A DNA stretch of 6,881 nucleotides from an uncultured Actinomyces sp. (GTDB taxonomy: Bacteria > Actinomycetota > Actinomycetes > Actinomycetales > Actinomycetaceae). The translations under genes were made by a program, and so were the position numbers. The stretch is taken from the NCBI GenBank assembly GCA_916719935.1, contig CAKAPY010000070.1, forward strand, positions 1 through 6,881, written 5' to 3'. The notes beneath the pieces were generated by a model. The model searched no databases. It was given only the letters and a program-made list of their open reading frames with translations, and was not told the origin of the DNA. This document shows positions 1 to 6,428 of the stretch, one piece after another (positions within the stretch are counted from its first letter, which is position 1; each line of letters opens with the position of its first letter).

Positions 1-1464
1 AGTAGCTCAGACTCAGGCGCACCCAAGGGAACCATCACCGTTGGTTCCGCCTACGAGACCACTGACTACAGCCCGATCACCACCTCGGCACTCGGCATGG
101 GCGCAAACTGGCAGGTCCTCGAAGGCCTGTACCGCTTCGACATGTCCGACTACTCGGTCAGCCCCGCGCTGGCTGCCGGTGACCCCGTGAAGGTCTCCGA
201 CACCGAGTACGAGATTGCCCTGCGCGACGGAGCCAAGTTCTCTGACGGCACCGATGTCAAGGCAGCAGACGTTGTGAGCTCCTACGAGCGCACGACCTCC
301 GACAAGTCGATCTTCCGTCAGTTCTTCACCTTCGTGGATTCCGTTTCCGCGAAGGATGACAAGACCGTCACCGTCAAGCTGAAGTACCCCTTCTCCAACC
401 TGAAGGAGCGCTTCGTCAACGTTCACGTCGTTCCCTCGGGCATGAGCGAAGACGCACTCAAGGCCAAGCCGATCGGCTCTGGCCCCTACAAGTACGAGGC
501 AATCTCGGCGACCGAAATCACCGCTGTTCCGAACGAACACTATAACGGCAAGTCCCCCGCGAAGGCAGCCACCCTCAAGTGGAGCGCCCTCAAGGATGAC
601 GCAGCACGTCTGTCCGCCGCCCTCGATGGCAGCATTGGCGTGATGGAAGCCGTTCCCGCCGCAGCGCAGGATCAGCTCAAGGCAGCAGGCTGGAACGTCG
701 AAGCCAAGCCCGGCTACGGCAACCCCTTCATGATGTTCAACACTCAGAAGGCTCCTTTCGACAAGCCTGAGGTGCGCCGCGCATTCATCAAGGCCATCGA
801 CAAGCAGAAGCTGATCTCTTCGGCTCTGAACGGTCAGGCTGTGGAAGCCAAGTCCTTCCTGCCCGAAGCGAACCCGTCCTACAAGAAGCCCGCAACTGAC
901 CTGTCCTACGACAAGGATGCAGCCAAGAAGCTGCTCGCCGATGCCGGTGCTTCCAATCTGACGGTCAACCTGGTGACGACGGACCACTCGTGGGTCCTCT
1001 CCCTGGTTCCTCAGATCAAGTCTGATCTTGAAGCACTGGGCCTGAAGGTTAACCACCAGCAGATGGCCTCCCAGGCTCTCTACTCGACCGTGACCGACGT
1101 TGACAACCCGACCTACGATGTCGTCCTGGCCCCCGGTGACCCCTCGGTCTTCGGTGTCGACCCCGGCATCATCGTTTCCTGGTGGAACGGCGACAACGTG
1201 TGGACCAAGAAGCGTGACGGCTGGCAGGTTTCGGATCCCGAATCCTTCAAGAAGCTGCAGGGCCTCATGGATGAGGCCGTTCAGCTCGACGGTGACGCTG
1301 CCAAGGCTAAGTGGGGCGAAGTTCAGGATCTGCTCGCAGAGCAGACCGTGATCTACCCGCTGGTCTTCCGCAACATGATCACCGCCTCCAACCCCAAGAA
1401 GGTTGACGGATTCAAGGCGATTTCCTCCACCGGCTTGCAGCTGCTTGGAGTAAGCGCGAAGTAA
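1..1464 (+). CDS. ABC transporter solute-binding protein, peptide/nickel family (5' partial)
   Basis: This is the substrate-capturing lipoprotein of the importer encoded downstream. The reading frame is open from base 1 to TAA at 1462-1464 (487 residues visible), so the start, signal peptide and lipobox cysteine lie upstream of the window. The first residues (SSSDSGAPKG) look like the flexible Ser/Asp linker that usually follows a lipid-anchored cysteine, after which the mature fold begins (TITVGSAYETTDYSP). The SBP_bac_5 family block LRDGAKFSDG is at visible residues 74-83, followed by a KAADVVSSYER segment. The length suits DppA/OppA-type proteins (about 500-550 residues). An ATG at base 97 falls inside the fold and is not a plausible start. 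Codon use is strongly biased: no TTA, CTA or TCA codon occurs between bases 16 and 1464, suggesting high expression. The ligand cannot be read from the sequence. Context favours a sialic acid or related acidic sugar; a peptide is the alternative. Confidence 0.93.
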   Translation, partial: SSSDSGAPKGTITVGSAYETTDYSPITTSALGMGANWQVLEGLYRFDMSDYSVSPALAAGDPVKVSDTEYEIALRDGAKFSDGTDVKAADVVSSYERTTSDKSIFRQFFTFVDSVSAKDDKTVTVKLKYPFSNLKERFVNVHVVPSGMSEDALKAKPIGSGPYKYEAISATEITAVPNEHYNGKSPAKAATLKWSALKDDAARLSAALDGSIGVMEAVPAAAQDQLKAAGWNVEAKPGYGNPFMMFNTQKAPFDKPEVRRAFIKAIDKQKLISSALNGQAVEAKSFLPEANPSYKKPATDLSYDKDAAKKLLADAGASNLTVNLVTTDHSWVLSLVPQIKSDLEALGLKVNHQQMASQALYSTVTDVDNPTYDVVLAPGDPSVFGVDPGIIVSWWNGDNVWTKKRDGWQVSDPESFKKLQGLMDEAVQLDGDAAKAKWGEVQDLLAEQTVIYPLVFRNMITASNPKKVDGFKAISSTGLQLLGVSAK

Positions 1465-1522
1465 AGCCCTAGTGGCTTTCGACGAAAGGAGGGGTGGGAT
1501 GCCCACCTTGGGCTAAGGCCAC
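1463..1522 (+). promoter_or_regulatory. Competing RNA pairings after the binding-protein stop codon
   Basis: Several mutually exclusive stems can be drawn here. AAAGCC (1463-1468, overlapping the stop codon) pairs with GGCTTT (1474-1479). CTTTC (1476-1480) pairs with GAAAG (1484-1488). GTGGCTTT (1472-1479) pairs with AAGGCCAC (1515-1522) with one G-U pair. AGCCC (1465-1469) pairs with GGGCT (1510-1514). Several of these use bases from, or lying inside the loop of, the large stem at 1486-1543. The pairings are read directly from the sequence. Any regulatory use, such as attenuation or control of mRNA processing between the binding-protein and permease cistrons, is inference. Confidence 0.35.
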
Positions 1523-1543
1523 AGTGGGACCCCACCCCTCCTT
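1486..1543 (+). terminator. Strong stem-loop between binding-protein and permease genes (partial terminator or mRNA-stability element)
   Basis: AAGGAGGGGTGGG (1486-1498) is a perfect 13-bp inverted repeat with CCCACCCCTCCTT (1531-1543). The 32-nt loop can fold further, with CCCAC (1502-1506) pairing GTGGG (1524-1528). The stem is followed by CATTTTG, only four T residues, so it is a weak intrinsic terminator at best. Such structures after binding-protein genes commonly let the binding protein be made in excess over the membrane parts, by partial termination or by protecting the upstream mRNA 3' end. That role is inferred here from position and shape. Confidence 0.6.
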
Positions 1544-1568
1544 CATTTTGCTCAATTCCGCTTGACAT

Positions 1569-1574
1569 GGAGGT
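1569..1574 (+). promoter_or_regulatory. Ribosome binding site of the DppB-type permease gene
   Basis: GGAGGT lies six bases before the GTG at 1581 and decides that start. The five bases GGAGG (1569-1573) are also complementary to CCTCC (1537-1541) in the 3' arm of the upstream stem-loop, so the site could be masked if that arm is released from its normal partner. Confidence 0.75.
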
Positions 1575-1580
1575 CTAGCA

Positions 1581-2537
1581 GTGAATAACCTTCTGCGCCT
1601 TATCGCGCGACGACTGGTGGCGCTGCCGATCATGGTGGTCGGCGTGTCATTCCTCGTCTTCTTCATCATGTCGCTGTCTCCCATTGACCCCGCCTACTCG
1701 GCACTGGGCGAGACAGCAACTCCCGAAGCTCTCGAAGCGTACCGCGTTGAACGCGGACTCAACGAGCCCTTCTTCACCCGATACGGAACGTATCTGTGGA
1801 ACATGCTTCACGGTGATCTTGGCCTGTATGCAACCGGCAAGGATTACCACGTGAGTGATCTGGTCGCACAGGCGCTGCCTGTCACTCTTCAGCTCACCTT
1901 CCTGGGTCTGTTGTTCGCACTCGTCATCGCTTTCCCCCTCGGCGTTATTGCCGCTCTGTACCGCGATCGCTGGCCCGATCAGCTGATCCGCGTGATCTCG
2001 GTGATCTGCATTGGTACCCCCTCCTTCTGGCTGGCAGCGCTGCTGGTCTTGGCTTGCGTCGGTGGTTCCATTCCGGTCTCCGGTCCTATTCCTGCATTCG
2101 GCGTCGATCCCGCGGGTTGGTTCCTCCGATTACTGCTTCCCGCGGTCGCATTGGCCGTCCCCGTGGTCGGTCAGATGACCCGCGTCGTTCGTACCTCAAT
2201 GGTTGAGGAACTCGACCGCGACTACGTCCGTACCGCAATCGGTGCAGGCATTCCCAAGCGTGTTGTCGTTGCCCGCAACGTTTTGCGCAACGCGCTCATC
2301 ACTCCCGTGACTGTTCTCGGTCTGCGTATCGGCTACCTCATGGGTGGTGCCGTCGTCATTGAAATCATCTTCGCCATTGATGGCATGGGTAAGCTAGTGC
2401 TCCTCCAGGGTATCCAACAGAACTGGGTGACCCTGGTGCAGGGTGGCGCCTTGGTCGTCGCAATTACCTTCATCATCGTCAACATCCTCGTTGACATGCT
2501 CTACCTGCTCATCAACCCGCGTATTAGGTCGGTGTGA
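1581..2537 (+). CDS. ABC transporter permease, DppB/OppB type
   Basis: This is one half of the membrane channel of a peptide/nickel-family importer, pairing with the DppC-type domain encoded next. The 318-residue protein matches the usual DppB length (about 310-340). It begins MNNLLRLIARRL, the typical short positively charged start before the first membrane helix (about 10-31). A large external segment follows (about 32-98) containing the family's NMLHGDLG stretch (74-81). Further helices lie at about 99-126, 136-158, 183-205, 240-263 and 287-309. The cytoplasmic EAA-type coupling loop that docks on the ATPase is around 209-241 (RDYVRTAIGAG within it), and the protein ends in NPRIR, a variant of the family's DPRIR tail. 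The GTG start is supported by GGAGGT six bases upstream. One rare leucine TTA codon occurs at residue 184 (2130-2132). The stop is only 3 nt from the next start, indicating one transcript. Confidence 0.93.
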   Translation: MNNLLRLIARRLVALPIMVVGVSFLVFFIMSLSPIDPAYSALGETATPEALEAYRVERGLNEPFFTRYGTYLWNMLHGDLGLYATGKDYHVSDLVAQALPVTLQLTFLGLLFALVIAFPLGVIAALYRDRWPDQLIRVISVICIGTPSFWLAALLVLACVGGSIPVSGPIPAFGVDPAGWFLRLLLPAVALAVPVVGQMTRVVRTSMVEELDRDYVRTAIGAGIPKRVVVARNVLRNALITPVTVLGLRIGYLMGGAVVIEIIFAIDGMGKLVLLQGIQQNWVTLVQGGALVVAITFIIVNILVDMLYLLINPRIRSV

Positions 2538-2540
2538 GTC

Positions 2541-4595
2541 ATGAACCAAAAAGCAAAACTCGCAAAGGTCACCGCGAAGGGTGCGCATTTCTCACGCATC
2601 AGTGCGATGTCTTTGGGATCCAAGATCGCAATCGGTGTTTTGGCGCTGATCGTTCTTGTATCAATCCTCGCGCCCTTCGTGGCACCCTATTCGCCCGAAT
2701 TCATTGATAGGCCGTCGCAGGGGCCGTCTTCGGCTCACCTCTTCGGTACTGACTATGCGGGCCGAGACATTCTGTCTCGCGTCCTCTTCGGTGGCCGCTA
2801 CTCACTGCTTATCGGTCTTTGCTCAACCGTGATCGCGCTCTTCTTCGGCGCAATCATCGGATCGATCGCAGCTGTGACGCGCAAGGCCATCTCCGAGACC
2901 ATCATGCGCATCCTAGACATCATCATGGCTGTCCCCGGTATCGCAATGGCGGCCGTTACGGTTCTGGTCTTCGGACGCACACTTGCCCAGTCCGACAACA
3001 AGATGGGCATTGTCTTCGTCATTATCTTCTCGATCGCATTCGTCTACATCCCGCAGCTGGCACGTATTGTTCGCGCAAACGTGATGGCCGCGTACGGTGA
3101 GGATTACGTGCGTGCAGTGATCGTCTCCGGTGCTCGTGCACCGTGGATCCTGATCAAGCACGTCATGCGTAACACTGCTGCTCCGGTTTTGGTCTTCGCC
3201 ACGGTCTTGGTCGCAGATGCGATCATCCTCGAGGCCTCGCTAACCTTCATCGGTTCAGGCCTTCCTCCAACCATGGTTCCCACCTGGGGCAATATCTTGT
3301 CCGAGGCTTCGTCCAACCTCTCGGTCCTGCTGGGCTACTGGTGGACCGCCTTCTTCCCCGGTTTGTTCATCATGATCACCGTGTTGTGCTTGAACATCCT
3401 CTCCGAAGGCATCACCGATGCCATGGTCGCGGCTCCCTCCACGGCAGCTGTTGCCCAGGTCGATAAGAACTCTGACCGCGAAGCCGACCGCATCCTTCTC
3501 GATCCTCGCCGCGCCTACGCCGAGCAGGCCGAGTCATTGCAGCAGCGCTTGGACGATCTGGAAGTTGTCGAAGGCAAGCGTCACGATCGTTTTGTCTCTA
3601 CTTCGCACGAAGCACCTCTGCTAGAGGTCAAGGACCTGTGCATCAAGTTCGAGCGCCACGGCGATGTCAATGTCGTCGATCACGTGTCCTTCAAGGTGCG
3701 TCCCGGCGAAACCATGGGCCTCGTCGGTGAGTCCGGATGTGGTAAGTCCATTACGGCACTGACCATCATGGGCCTCATTGACCCGAAGGCAGAGATCACC
3801 GGTGAGATCCTCTATGAAGGCAAGAACCTGCTGGAGATGAAGCCTGAAGAGCGTCGTGCACTTCTGGGCCACGAGATGGCAATGATCTACCAGGATGCTC
3901 TCTCCTCGCTCAATCCCGCCATGCTCATCAAGGCACAAATGAAGCAGCTGACCAAGCGTGGAGGCACTCGTTCTGCAGAAGAACTCCTTGAGCTGGTGGG
4001 CTTGGACCCCAAGCGCACCCTGGAGTCCTACCCGCACGAACTCTCCGGTGGCCAGCGTCAGCGCGTTCTGATCGCTATGGCTCTGACCCGCGACCCGAAG
4101 CTCATCATTGCTGACGAACCGACCACCGCTCTGGACGTCACCGTTCAAAAGCAGGTCATCGACCTGCTCAACGATTTGCGTGAGAAGCTCGGCTTCGCAA
4201 TGATCTTCGTCTCCCACGACTTGGCGCTTGTTGCCGAGGTGGCCCACAAGATCACTGTCATGTATGCCGGTCAGGTCATTGAGCAAGCTCCCACTCAGGA
4301 ACTGCTCAAGCACCCGACCCACGAGTACACTCGCGGCCTGCTGGGCGCAGTGCTCTCGATCGAAGCCGGCTCCGGACGTCTGCACCAGGTCCCCGGGACC
4401 GTGCCCTCGCCTCGGGACTTCCCGATCGGCGACCGCTTCGCCCCGCGTTCCTCGCACCCCGACTACGGCCTCGACATCCGTCCGGTCCTCACCGAGGTCG
4501 GCCCCGAGCACGTGTATGCGGCACTGCCGCCTCGCGAAGAGGTCCTTGTCGCAAGCGAATCCGTCGTCATTGAAGAAGGTCAGGAGGAAAACTGA
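2541..4595 (+). CDS. ABC transporter permease-ATPase fusion, DppC-DppD type
   Basis: A single 684-residue frame joins two subunits that are normally separate. Residues 1-296 are a DppC-type permease: hydrophilic N-terminus, first helix about 27-47, the family signature FGTDYAGRD (68-76), five more helices (about 88-113, 125-146, 155-172, 212-236, 265-287) and an EAA-type coupling loop at about 185-211. Residues 297-357 are a charged linker that looks partly helical (RAYAEQAESLQQRLDDLE, 324-341). Residues 358-610 are a complete ATPase: Walker A GESGCGKS (396-403), Q-loop Q451, signature LSGGQ (501-505), Walker B LIIADEP (521-527, catalytic E526) and switch H559. The oligopeptide-transporter tail follows (RLHQVPGTVPSP, 613-624), but its usual cysteines are absent; no cysteine occurs after C400. 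The start is only 3 nt after the permease stop and has a weak ribosome site (AGGT, 11 nt away), so translation is probably coupled. No good internal start was seen in the linker, which supports a genuine fusion. Similar permease-ATPase fusions occur, as I recall, in sialic-acid importers of this family. Confidence 0.92.
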   Translation: MNQKAKLAKVTAKGAHFSRISAMSLGSKIAIGVLALIVLVSILAPFVAPYSPEFIDRPSQGPSSAHLFGTDYAGRDILSRVLFGGRYSLLIGLCSTVIALFFGAIIGSIAAVTRKAISETIMRILDIIMAVPGIAMAAVTVLVFGRTLAQSDNKMGIVFVIIFSIAFVYIPQLARIVRANVMAAYGEDYVRAVIVSGARAPWILIKHVMRNTAAPVLVFATVLVADAIILEASLTFIGSGLPPTMVPTWGNILSEASSNLSVLLGYWWTAFFPGLFIMITVLCLNILSEGITDAMVAAPSTAAVAQVDKNSDREADRILLDPRRAYAEQAESLQQRLDDLEVVEGKRHDRFVSTSHEAPLLEVKDLCIKFERHGDVNVVDHVSFKVRPGETMGLVGESGCGKSITALTIMGLIDPKAEITGEILYEGKNLLEMKPEERRALLGHEMAMIYQDALSSLNPAMLIKAQMKQLTKRGGTRSAEELLELVGLDPKRTLESYPHELSGGQRQRVLIAMALTRDPKLIIADEPTTALDVTVQKQVIDLLNDLREKLGFAMIFVSHDLALVAEVAHKITVMYAGQVIEQAPTQELLKHPTHEYTRGLLGAVLSIEAGSGRLHQVPGTVPSPRDFPIGDRFAPRSSHPDYGLDIRPVLTEVGPEHVYAALPPREEVLVASESVVIEEGQEEN
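4582..4587 (+). promoter_or_regulatory. Ribosome binding site inside the fusion gene, with TGATG overlap
   Basis: A full AGGAGG sits within the last codons of the permease-ATPase fusion, seven bases before the ATG at 4595. The stop TGA (4593-4595) and the start ATG (4595-4597) share one base. This fixes the start of the DppF-type gene and points to translational coupling, which would keep the two ATPase domains in equal amounts. Confidence 0.8.
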
Positions 4596-5413
4596 TGAGT
4601 ACTGAAACTCCGATCATCGAGCTCAAAGACGTTGAGGTGACCTTCAACTCCCGTACCGGATCGCTGTTCAAGCCGAACAAGGTCTACGCGGTTCGCGGCG
4701 TTGATATGCGCATCGAGCGCGGACAGACCCTGGGTATCGTCGGCGAATCCGGCTGTGGAAAGTCCACGACCGCCAATGTCATGTGCGGCCTCCAAATGCC
4801 AACGAAGGGCCAAGTGTTCTTCAACGGTGAGGAAGTCACCAAGCGCGGTGCGGATGCGCGTAGGCGTATCGGACGAGTCGTTTCCGTGGTTTTCCAAGAC
4901 CCCGCAACCGCACTCAACCCGCGTATGCACGTTGCTGACCAGCTTGCTGATCCGCTGCGCGTGCACAAGATTGGTGACGAGGCCTCGCGAGCCAAGCGCG
5001 TTCGCGAACTGATCTCCTTCGTGGGCTTGCCCTCGAGCGCCTTGGATGCGCTTCCGGGTCAGCTCTCTGGCGGTCAGCGTCAGCGCGTGGCAATTGCCCG
5101 TGCCCTGTCCATTGGCCCCGACGCGATCATCGCCGACGAACCTACGAGTGCACTTGACGTTTCGGTGCGTGCGCAGATTCTGAACCTGCTCACGGACCTC
5201 AAGAGCGAACTCGGCCTGGCAATGGTCTTCATCTCACACGACATCCAGACGGTTCGTTACGTGTCGGATCGCATCGCCGTCATGAACGCCGGAAAGGTTG
5301 TCGAAGAAGGGCCTGCAGCGCAGCTGTTGGCAGACCCGAAGGATCCCTACACCCGCAAGCTCCTGGGGGCTGCACCCTCGCTGCTGCATCCAACACTCGG
5401 AGGAGAGAACTAA
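4595..5413 (+). CDS. ABC transporter ATP-binding protein, DppF/OppF type, short form
   Basis: This is the second ATPase of the importer, expected to form a heterodimer with the ATPase half of the fusion protein on the cytoplasmic face. All catalytic elements are present: Walker A GESGCGKST (50-58), Q-loop Q101, signature LSGGQ (157-161), Walker B AIIADEP (177-183, catalytic E182), D-loop SALD (185-188) and switch H215. The early segment SRTGSLFKPNKVYAVRGVD (19-37) is the insertion typical of DppF/OppF before the first strand pair. At 272 residues it is about 50 shorter than usual DppF proteins (about 320-330). It ends in PYTRKLLGAAPSLLHPTLGG and lacks the family's C-terminal tail with its proline- and cysteine-rich block. 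The only cysteines are C54 and C64. The stop is an ordinary TAA overlapping the next start by one base, with no sign of a frameshift. Confidence 0.93.
   Translation: MSTETPIIELKDVEVTFNSRTGSLFKPNKVYAVRGVDMRIERGQTLGIVGESGCGKSTTANVMCGLQMPTKGQVFFNGEEVTKRGADARRRIGRVVSVVFQDPATALNPRMHVADQLADPLRVHKIGDEASRAKRVRELISFVGLPSSALDALPGQLSGGQRQRVAIARALSIGPDAIIADEPTSALDVSVRAQILNLLTDLKSELGLAMVFISHDIQTVRYVSDRIAVMNAGKVVEEGPAAQLLADPKDPYTRKLLGAAPSLLHPTLGGEN
5399..5407 (+). promoter_or_regulatory. Ribosome binding site of the aldolase gene, with TAATG overlap
   Basis: GGAGGAGAG lies inside the last codons of the DppF-type gene, about seven bases (from AGGAG at 5401-5405) before ATG at 5413. The TAA stop (5411-5413) shares its last base with that ATG. 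This supports the chosen start and ties translation of the catabolic enzyme directly to that of the transporter. Confidence 0.8.
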
Positions 5414-6330
5414 TGAGTTCACAGATTCGCGGCGTTGTCCCGCCGTTGGCTATCCCGCTGAAGAACGGCGAGCTGGACGTTGCCTCGCTGGAGCGCCACA
5501 TCAACCGCATGATTGGTGCGGGGCTGAACGGCCTCTTCGTCTCCGGCTCGACCGGTGAGGTTGCATTCTCGACCTCCGAGCGTCGTCAGCAGATCCAGCG
5601 CGAGGTTGTTCGCATTGTCGACGGCCGCATTCCGCTGCTGGTCGGCGTCATCGACACCGAAACTGAGCGTGTCATTGAGAACATCAAGGCAGTTGAGGAA
5701 AACGGTGGAGCTCTGGGCGTCGTTGCAACCGCTCCCTTCTATGCGCTGGGCGGCCAGGCGGAGATCGAAAAGCACTTCCGCATCCTCAAGGAGAACACCA
5801 ATCTTGAGCTGTGGGCCTACGACATTCCCGTCTGCGTCCACACGAAGCTGCAGAATGATCTTGTTCTTCGCTTGGGTAAGGAAGGCGTTCTTGACGGCGT
5901 TAAGGATTCTTCCGGTGACGATGTGGGCTTCCGCTGGCTGTCCCGTGCGAACGAGGCCGCTGGCCACCCGCTTCAGCTGCTGACCGGCCACGAAGTGGTT
6001 GTCGACGGTGCTTACATGTCGGGTGCAGATGGCTCGGTCCCCGGCTTGGCCAATGTTGACCCCGATGGCTACGTCCGTCAGTGGCAGGCTTTCGAGCGCG
6101 GTGACTGGGAAGCCGTGCGCGCCGAGCAGGACCGCCTTGCGGACCTCATGCGCATCGTTCTGGTAAAGGGCGTTCAGGGCTTCGGCGCTGGCGTTGGTGC
6201 CTTCAAGACTGCTCTGCAGCTTCTGGGTGTCTTTGATTCCAACGAGATGCCGCGTCCTGTCGCTGCCCTCGAAGGTGACAACGTCGAGCACGTTGCTTCC
6301 GTCCTGCGCGAAGCCGGCTTGCTCTCCTGA
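5413..6330 (+). CDS. DapA/NanA-family class I aldolase, probable N-acetylneuraminate lyase
   Basis: This is a cytoplasmic Schiff-base aldolase of the dihydrodipicolinate synthase/N-acetylneuraminate lyase family, a (beta/alpha)8 barrel normally tetrameric and about 290-310 residues long; this one has 305. Visible active-site elements are GSTGE (45-49, with S46/T47 binding the pyruvyl carboxylate), Y110 in APFY, Y136 in YDIPV, and the Schiff-base lysine K164 in VKDSSGD. The serine of GSTGE resembles NanA rather than the GTTGE of DapA. Against that, my alignment places E194, V195 and G211 where classical lyases have the sugar-tail-binding D191, E192 and S208, and the GHEVV...GADG spacing is DapA-like. 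The proposed reaction is N-acetylneuraminate to N-acetylmannosamine plus pyruvate. This rests mainly on the transporter upstream and the ROK kinase downstream. A 2-keto-3-deoxy sugar acid aldolase is the main alternative; a lysine-biosynthetic role is unlikely in this setting. Confidence 0.8.
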   Translation: MSSQIRGVVPPLAIPLKNGELDVASLERHINRMIGAGLNGLFVSGSTGEVAFSTSERRQQIQREVVRIVDGRIPLLVGVIDTETERVIENIKAVEENGGALGVVATAPFYALGGQAEIEKHFRILKENTNLELWAYDIPVCVHTKLQNDLVLRLGKEGVLDGVKDSSGDDVGFRWLSRANEAAGHPLQLLTGHEVVVDGAYMSGADGSVPGLANVDPDGYVRQWQAFERGDWEAVRAEQDRLADLMRIVLVKGVQGFGAGVGAFKTALQLLGVFDSNEMPRPVAALEGDNVEHVASVLREAGLLS

Positions 6331-6332
6331 TC

Positions 6333-6400
6333 ATCAGCGAGGCTGAGGTGGTCCTCCTCTCGCGTACGCGCGAGCGTGCGCCCGCCTCGGCCTCGCTGAT
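6333..6400 (+). terminator. Long stem-loop between aldolase and kinase genes
   Basis: Beginning two bases after the aldolase stop, 6333-6351 pairs with 6382-6400 over 19 bp, with only two G-U pairs (T6344 with G6389, T6349 with G6384). The outer arm reads ATCAGCGAGGCTGAGG and its partner CCTCGGCCTCGCTGAT. The 30-nt loop holds a second hairpin, CTCGCG (6359-6364) with CGCGAG (6369-6374) around TACG. The stem is followed by TACCATTTTC, not a proper T-tract. It is either a terminator of the weak-tail type tolerated in high-GC Gram-positives, giving partial read-through, or a 3'-end stabiliser of the transporter-aldolase message. I saw no convincing promoter between it and the kinase. Confidence 0.65.
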
Positions 6401-6424
6401 TACCATTTTCATCCGTTCTTTAGT

Positions 6425-6428
6425 GGAG
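6425..6428 (+). promoter_or_regulatory. Ribosome binding site of the ROK kinase gene
   Basis: GGAG lies seven bases before ATG at 6436 and supports that start, which places the DIGGTK motif at residues 8-13 as expected for the family. Confidence 0.7.

Noticed and set aside
13..1506. A 497-codon open frame on the minus strand across the binding-protein gene
   Set aside because: It is aligned codon-for-codon with the sense gene and exists only because the sense gene avoids TTA, CTA and TCA. Its translation is Val/Gly/Leu-rich with no recognisable domain.
1562..1590. TTGACA at 1562-1567, a perfect -35-like hexamer before the permease gene
   Set aside because: No acceptable -10 hexamer lies 16-18 bases downstream (ATAACC/TAACCT only), and that position is inside the coding region after the start codon. 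Probably chance.
3405..3425. An internal ATG at 3423 that could start a separate ATPase protein
   Set aside because: It falls at the end of the permease domain with only a distant, weak AAGG upstream, and it would give the ATPase a long non-conserved leader. A continuous fusion fits better.
3621..4511. A 296-codon minus-strand open frame opposite the ATPase half of the fusion
   Set aside because: It is a codon-aligned shadow of a gene whose Walker, signature and switch motifs are intact. The antisense product has no family resemblance.
5419..6291. A 290-codon minus-strand open frame opposite the aldolase
   Set aside because: It is a codon-aligned shadow of a clearly coding gene with all catalytic residues. 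No recognisable protein on the reverse strand.
5413..6330. Annotating the aldolase as lysine-biosynthetic dihydrodipicolinate synthase (DapA)
   Set aside because: It has GSTGE and not GTTGE, and it is coupled by overlapping codons to a solute importer and followed by a sugar kinase. A catabolic aldolase is the better reading, although the exact substrate stays open.
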